Shown here: positions 29,963-33,432 of the stretch, piece after piece
Layout: each line of letters begins with the position of its first letter
Numbering within the stretch: position 1 is the stretch's first letter
Virus record (IMG/VR): IMGVR_UViG_3300023210_003947
Coordinates: 1 to 33,432 of that record
Direction: 5' to 3' (one strand)
From: a virus
Length of the DNA: 33,432 bases
Position numbers and translations under genes: made by a program
The notes under the pieces: model-generated
Databases searched by the model: none
What the model was told of the DNA's origin: nothing
Seen by the model: the letters and a program-made list of their open reading frames with translations, nothing else

Positions 29963-30173
29963 AGATTTTTAAGTGAGAAGGTAGATTTACAGACGGGCTA
30001 GTAGTGGTATCCGGTATCTGATCAATATCTGTCATTCCATTGTTCGCCTCTTCAATATCCTTATTAATAATATTAAGCAGTAATGAGTATTCTAGGTATT
30101 CTAATTCGTAAAGTGTGTCGAAGCTTTGGTTAAGCTTCACCGCTAATCGAGCATTAAGCTCAAATAAGTTCAT
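29961..30173 (-). CDS. Small helical protein, overlapping the baseplate gene (70 aa; possible frameshift product)
   Basis: The conservative start is ATG 30173, 14 bases inside the end of the gp26-like gene, giving MNLFELNARLAVKLNQSFDT and a helical protein with a polar tail. The frame is open further upstream to a GTG at 30278, and its translation there (DWRAQFFWEEASLSKIFSLF) looks protein-like. Seven T residues followed by GGG (about 30227-30236, minus strand) lie in this overlap and could allow a shift from the gp26-like frame. A separate coupled gene is more likely, but a fused product cannot be excluded. No family is recognised. Confidence 0.5.
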   Translation of the reverse strand: MNLFELNARLAVKLNQSFDTLYELEYLEYSLLLNIINKDIEEANNGMTDIDQIPDTTTSPSVNLPSHLKI

Positions 30174-31155
30174 CAAGTCCAGCTGAAATAATGAAAATAT
30201 CTTTGACAGTGAAGCTTCCTCCCAAAAAAATTGAGCTCTCCAGTCTTGTCTTACATTTTTCACATACTCCAGTTGCACGGTTTACGGATGCGGCCTTTAG
30301 CGCTTCTGTTATTTTATACAGAATTGCGAATTTTCTATCTCCCCATCCCATTGATTCCATTTTAAAATGTGCAAATGATTCATTTCTGATTCCTCTCCAA
30401 TCTGTAACTAGATACGGGTATGTATCGTAGAATGATTTATCAACGTCAGATCCACTATTTAGCTCAGCTTTCTTTTTCTGTCTAAATTTATTTGTAATAC
30501 CTGAAGATGGTAGATATAATTTAAGAGTTTCTCCTAATTTCTCAGAATTAATAACGAAACACTTTTCATCAGGATGATAGTACTTCTGTAATTCGTCAGG
30601 TATATCAAATCCTAATAAATTCTGACTTGTTACTTTAATTCTATTAACATGCTTACATTTAGAGTTATCACATCTAAGGTTTGCCATTAATTTATTCTCC
30701 TGATTTGGAAAAGTAAGTTCATATATTCTAAATAGAATATGATACTTATCAACCTCAGAATAATCATTGAAATTTAAAGGTGCCGGATTTCCTCTTACTT
30801 TAAATTTAGTGCATGCATTTAAAACGAAGTTGATTTTTTCTCTAACATCAATTGGATCATGTTCATCCATGGTAGACCAATGTCTAATTTCCTTAGTCTT
30901 AGCTGATCTAATTAATAATTCGACTCCTTCAGGATAAAACATTCCATTTGATGGAAGTACATCTAAATTAAGTAATTTCCAAGGCGATTCCTCAGCAGCA
31001 GACATATTTACCTGCTCATAGCTCCTAGCTTTTCCTAAGCTCTTAATAGGTTCCTCCTTTTCTACAACAACTTCACTGCTTATGTTGACACCATGTTCTG
31101 CGTCCATTGCATCCAGTTTAGTTATTTGATCTTCTTCTTGTGATTCATCGCTCAT
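30160..31155 (-). CDS. Baseplate hub-assembly protein (T4 gp26-like)
   Basis: The 331-residue protein has an acidic, disordered N-terminus (about 70 residues). A domain matching the T4 baseplate protein family (PF12322, gp26 type) follows: VLPSNGMFYPEGVELLIRSA, KEIRHWSTMDEHDP, INFVLNACTKF, PLNFNDYSEVDKYHILFRIY. A C-x(4)-C-x-H motif (LRCDNSKCKHVN) follows, and near the end a second C-x2-C pair (GVCEKCKTR), so a zinc site is possible. It would take part in baseplate assembly of a contractile tail. The next gene overlaps its 3' end in another frame. Confidence 0.7.
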   Translation of the reverse strand: MSDESQEEDQITKLDAMDAEHGVNISSEVVVEKEEPIKSLGKARSYEQVNMSAAEESPWKLLNLDVLPSNGMFYPEGVELLIRSAKTKEIRHWSTMDEHDPIDVREKINFVLNACTKFKVRGNPAPLNFNDYSEVDKYHILFRIYELTFPNQENKLMANLRCDNSKCKHVNRIKVTSQNLLGFDIPDELQKYYHPDEKCFVINSEKLGETLKLYLPSSGITNKFRQKKKAELNSGSDVDKSFYDTYPYLVTDWRGIRNESFAHFKMESMGWGDRKFAILYKITEALKAASVNRATGVCEKCKTRLESSIFLGGSFTVKDIFIISAGLDELI

Positions 31156-31190
31156 AAATAAACGTTATTTTATATCTTATATAAAGAATG

Positions 31191-31217
31191 ATGCCTCTAG
31201 TTTTAAAACTGAGGCAT
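31191..31217. other. Hairpin in the leader of the gp26-like gene
   Basis: ATGCCTC / GAGGCAT arms enclose the palindrome AGTTTTAAAACT. It lies between a late-type motif at 31222-31236 and the ATG at 31155. The T run after it on the minus strand is weak, so it may be an attenuator or an mRNA-stabilising 5' hairpin as well as a terminator for the gene above. Confidence 0.45.
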
Positions 31218-31221
31218 TCTA

Positions 31222-31236
31222 TTAATATTATTTATT
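31222..31236 (-). promoter_or_regulatory. Possible late-type promoter motif upstream of gp26-like gene
   Basis: The minus strand reads AATAAATAATATTAA, right after the stop of the 31239-31712 gene and about 65 bases before the gp26-like ATG, farther than in other cases. Confidence 0.4.
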
Positions 31237-31238
31237 GA

Positions 31239-31712
31239 TTATGATCCCAAGAACTCAGAGAAGTTCATTGCTCGGTATTTAGATTCAAATATACGTTCCA
31301 TTGTATCAACGTATATTTCTTGCTCTTCTAGCGTTTCTGGATTATGGATATAGATTTTTATAGTATGATCTCTTCTATTAATTTCAACTTTAGTAAGTTT
31401 TCCAATAACAGTTCTACCATTATCTTTATTAAGTTGAGAATTAACTAGAATTCCACGAACTCTATCTCCAGGTTTATAGTATTGCTTTATGATATTTACA
31501 TTGTAGTCAAATTCACTAATGCCGGCGTCTCCGCCTTTATGTGACATATCGCTTAGTGGAAGTAATTTAATAGAAATACCCGGAGTGAATTGACTTCTAC
31601 CCATAACAAAGTTGAAATCACCCTTAGCTCCTCCCCACGGAAGTCCCCTTAGAGTATCACGATGTTGAAACGCACCCATTGCGCTTCCGTTATTTTCGTT
31701 AACTTTACTCAT
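31239..31712 (-). CDS. Putative tail/baseplate protein (157 aa)
   Basis: The 157-residue protein begins MSKVNENNGSAMGAFQHRDT and contains a beta-rich domain (KPGDRVRGILVNSQLNKDNG, VIGKLTKVEINRRDHTIKIY) that may be an OB-like or barrel fold. The C-terminus ends RAMNFSEFLGS. I do not recognise the family. It lies one base after the 31714-32148 gene in a run of minus-strand genes leading to the gp26-like gene, so a structural or assembly role in the tail is likely from context. Confidence 0.6.
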   Translation of the reverse strand: MSKVNENNGSAMGAFQHRDTLRGLPWGGAKGDFNFVMGRSQFTPGISIKLLPLSDMSHKGGDAGISEFDYNVNIIKQYYKPGDRVRGILVNSQLNKDNGRTVIGKLTKVEINRRDHTIKIYIHNPETLEEQEIYVDTMERIFESKYRAMNFSEFLGS

Positions 31713-31713
31713 T

Positions 31714-32148
31714 TTATCCGATTCCTAATGGCTGTTGATTAGTTCTATGTCCCATTATTGAATAAGTTCCTCCAGCTGCTACCGGAGTTCCTGCTAAATC
31801 ACTAGCAAATTCAAATTTCCAAAGAATAAGATCTAATGTTACTCCATCTAGATATGATACTGGATATACTACAGCTGATGCGTCAGTGTTATGTATCGCC
31901 CATACTTTAATGTGAGTTGCACTTAGGTTACTAAGATCTGCAAATTCTATTTTATAGATTGCTCCTACCGTATTACCAATTCTATCACTTTCTAAAGGTC
32001 CACCTACTTGAAGATACTTCATTGTAGTAAGAGTAGGATCTTTCACTCTCTTATCGGTTACAATATAAACAGGTTTATACGATAATTCTGGACTTGCAGA
32101 ATCTGCGTTGTGTAATGCTATGATTTCTGTTGCGCTACTGTTATGCAT
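31714..32148 (-). CDS. Putative structural protein (144 aa)
   Basis: The 144-residue protein is beta-rich and low in charge (YKPVYIVTDKRVKDPTL, YKIEFADLSNLSATHIKVWA, SYLDGVTLDLILWKFEF), ending in a Gly-rich tail (GTPVAAGGTYSIMG). The composition resembles small virion decoration or tail proteins. It is tightly packed with its neighbours on both sides. The family is unknown. Confidence 0.55.
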   Translation of the reverse strand: MHNSSATEIIALHNADSASPELSYKPVYIVTDKRVKDPTLTTMKYLQVGGPLESDRIGNTVGAIYKIEFADLSNLSATHIKVWAIHNTDASAVVYPVSYLDGVTLDLILWKFEFASDLAGTPVAAGGTYSIMGHRTNQQPLGIG

Positions 32149-32160
32149 GTTTGTTAAAAA

Positions 32161-32697
32161 TTATTTTACTTTTCCATGGATAATTAATCCCGAAACTTTA
32201 ACATTAAACAATGAGTTTGGGTTAACTATCTTTATTCTATTTATTAGATCAGTTGGGTCATTTGATTTAGGATTAGTAAACATCGCAAATAAATTATACA
32301 AATTGTATTTTTTATACGTCAATGTTTCAGCATCTTCTATCCAAAGCTCGACTGATTTGTCAACTATATCAATCTCTTCTCCGTTATCATCGTTTACTGG
32401 ATATGTAACTTTAAGGAGAATTCCTCTCACATATATTTTATTCTGAATAAGATCAGTAACGGGAGATCCTATCGTTAATATTTCATTATCGAATAGTGTA
32501 ATTTCTCCGCCTGCCATCTCAGCAGATAATGAAATACATTGTTCTCCGTCAACAGGAAACGCAAAATCGCCTAAGCAGAATTCGGCTCCGGTATCTACTC
32601 CAGATATTACTTTAAAGCACTTATCGTCGAATAATTGTAATATGTCCTGTGATGAAGATGAATCGTCGCATATTTCATTAAGTTTTGCTATCGCCAT
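32161..32697 (-). CDS. Putative structural protein (178 aa)
   Basis: It starts MAIAKLNEICDDSSSSQDIL, with Leu-Asn-Glu at residues 6-8, shorter than the other leaders. The rest is beta-rich and acidic (DTGAEFCLGDFAFPVDGE, YVRGILLKVTYPVNDDNG, SVELWIEDAETLTYKKYNL). The start overlaps the upstream membrane-protein gene by 20 bases. There is no recognised family; a virion role is suggested by the neighbours. Confidence 0.55.
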   Translation of the reverse strand: MAIAKLNEICDDSSSSQDILQLFDDKCFKVISGVDTGAEFCLGDFAFPVDGEQCISLSAEMAGGEITLFDNEILTIGSPVTDLIQNKIYVRGILLKVTYPVNDDNGEEIDIVDKSVELWIEDAETLTYKKYNLYNLFAMFTNPKSNDPTDLINRIKIVNPNSLFNVKVSGLIIHGKVK

Positions 32698-33432
32698 TAT
32701 CGTTGGTGTTATTTTTATACATTTGACCCGTGTTAGGATTTATTCCTTTTTTAATTAAGCTAAGGGTTGCCTCATTTCCTTTATTGGGTCTAATTTTGCC
32801 TACTGGAAGTCCAGTTCCGCTTGCGGTTAATCCGCTCGGTGTATTTTTATTAGGAGATACTTTTTGCTCCTCTTTATATTCTTCAATAAATTCCTTTATT
32901 GCTTCTGATTCAATATCATTGGATACTTCCTTGTCCACTATTTCTTGAATTTCGATATCTTCTAAGTCATTTACCATATTGTTCATTACTTGATCTAATG
33001 CATGTTCTTCATCGAATTCTTTTTCAATTGTTTTAACTATTGGATCCTCATCTTCTGGAATATCATTCCTTGAATCGTTAAATTTAATATAGAAGTGAAG
33101 TGCAGTTAATGACATAAGAGGTAAAGTTCCTCCTTGAATAGTTGCTAGAAATCTCCTATGATCTAATACATCCCAATCCATGAATATCGGTTCAATAAGC
33201 TGCACCCAGGATACAAAGCCTTCGCCTACGGGATTAATATCTTTAAACTCATAGAATATGTTACCAATTACTTGAATTGCTGTAACTAACCCGAATAAGA
33301 ACCATATTGATCCCCTACTCATTTTAATTGAGGCGGCGGATACTGAAGCTACTGCAAATATCTCAATTGCAACTGATAAGTAAATAGCCCATGATCTAGG
33401 GTTACCTAAATCATACCAACTTACAACGTGAC
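32678..33432 (-). CDS. Multi-pass membrane protein, 5' end beyond window
   Basis: The frame is open from the window edge. The translated part upstream of the first ATG (33322) contains a transmembrane-like segment (SWAIYLSVAIEIFAVASVSA), so the true start lies outside. Two more hydrophobic segments follow (IWFLFGLVTAIQVIGNIFYE; GGTLPLMSLTALHFYI). Then comes a long acidic helical tail (EEHALDQVMNNMVNDLEDIE) and a polar Gly/Lys/Asn-rich end (NPNTGQMYKNNTNDNGDSK). The family is unknown. Confidence 0.65.
   Translation of the reverse strand, partial: HVVSWYDLGNPRSWAIYLSVAIEIFAVASVSAASIKMSRGSIWFLFGLVTAIQVIGNIFYEFKDINPVGEGFVSWVQLIEPIFMDWDVLDHRRFLATIQGGTLPLMSLTALHFYIKFNDSRNDIPEDEDPIVKTIEKEFDEEHALDQVMNNMVNDLEDIEIQEIVDKEVSNDIESEAIKEFIEEYKEEQKVSPNKNTPSGLTASGTGLPVGKIRPNKGNEATLSLIKKGINPNTGQMYKNNTNDNGDSKT

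Overview
The window looks like part of a large, AT-rich, T4-related myovirus genome that infects a member of the Bacteroidota. The phage assignment rests on a T4-type ATP-dependent DNA ligase, a T4 beta-glucosyltransferase-like enzyme, a T4 gp26-like baseplate protein, a holin-like protein, a phage lysozyme domain, and many small overlapping genes. The Bacteroidota host is suggested by a type IX secretion 'type B' (CHU_C) sorting domain, a DUF4494-like protein, a Bacteroidota-like primary-type sigma factor, and the near absence of clear Shine-Dalgarno sequences. No capsid, terminase, portal or polymerase gene is visible, so this is an internal segment. No CRISPR array, insertion sequence or integrase was seen.

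Layout. Positions 1-3300 (minus strand): small membrane or unknown proteins, a membrane-anchored CHU_C protein and a sigma-70 family factor. 3346-5790: a plus-strand gene with a capsid-targeting-like leader, a secreted CAP-domain protein (minus) and a holin-like protein (plus), closed by a bidirectional terminator. 5788-7010: a leader-bearing gene. 7015-9435: an operon of DNA ligase, DUF4494-like and two unknown genes. 9448-14100: leader-bearing genes including a DUF192 protein, an acidic core-like protein and a two-domain peptidoglycan hydrolase. 14095-15621: an ATP-grasp-like gene, ribosomal protein bS21 and a NUDIX hydrolase in one tight operon. 15607-18317: a divergent promoter pair and two plus-strand leader-bearing genes. 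18319-20314: a large leader-bearing protein with a hydrophobic pre-toxin-like segment. 20328-21150: a tRNA-like RNA, a complete tmRNA gene and a small zinc-ribbon peptide. 21169-22950: small proteins, the glucosyltransferase and a DUF6378-like protein. 22972-33432: large virion or assembly proteins, including a protein full of Ile-Asn-Glu motifs, a gp26-like baseplate protein and a membrane protein cut by the window end.

How the genes may work together. About fifteen otherwise unrelated proteins begin with a short leader ending in (I/L/V/M/F)-x-E, mostly x-Asn-Glu. About half of them have aromatic-x-x-aromatic just before it. This matches the logic of the T4 capsid-targeting sequence, which is cut by the prohead protease. 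I infer that the phage packs a varied set of proteins, including enzymes, into the capsid for delivery with the DNA. Most of these genes or their operons follow an AT-rich motif (ATAAATAATAAAA) close to the T4 late promoter. DNA-metabolism and accessory genes follow a different motif (TAGTATAATA). Phage-encoded tmRNA, bS21 and possibly an ATP-grasp ligase point to remodelling of host translation.
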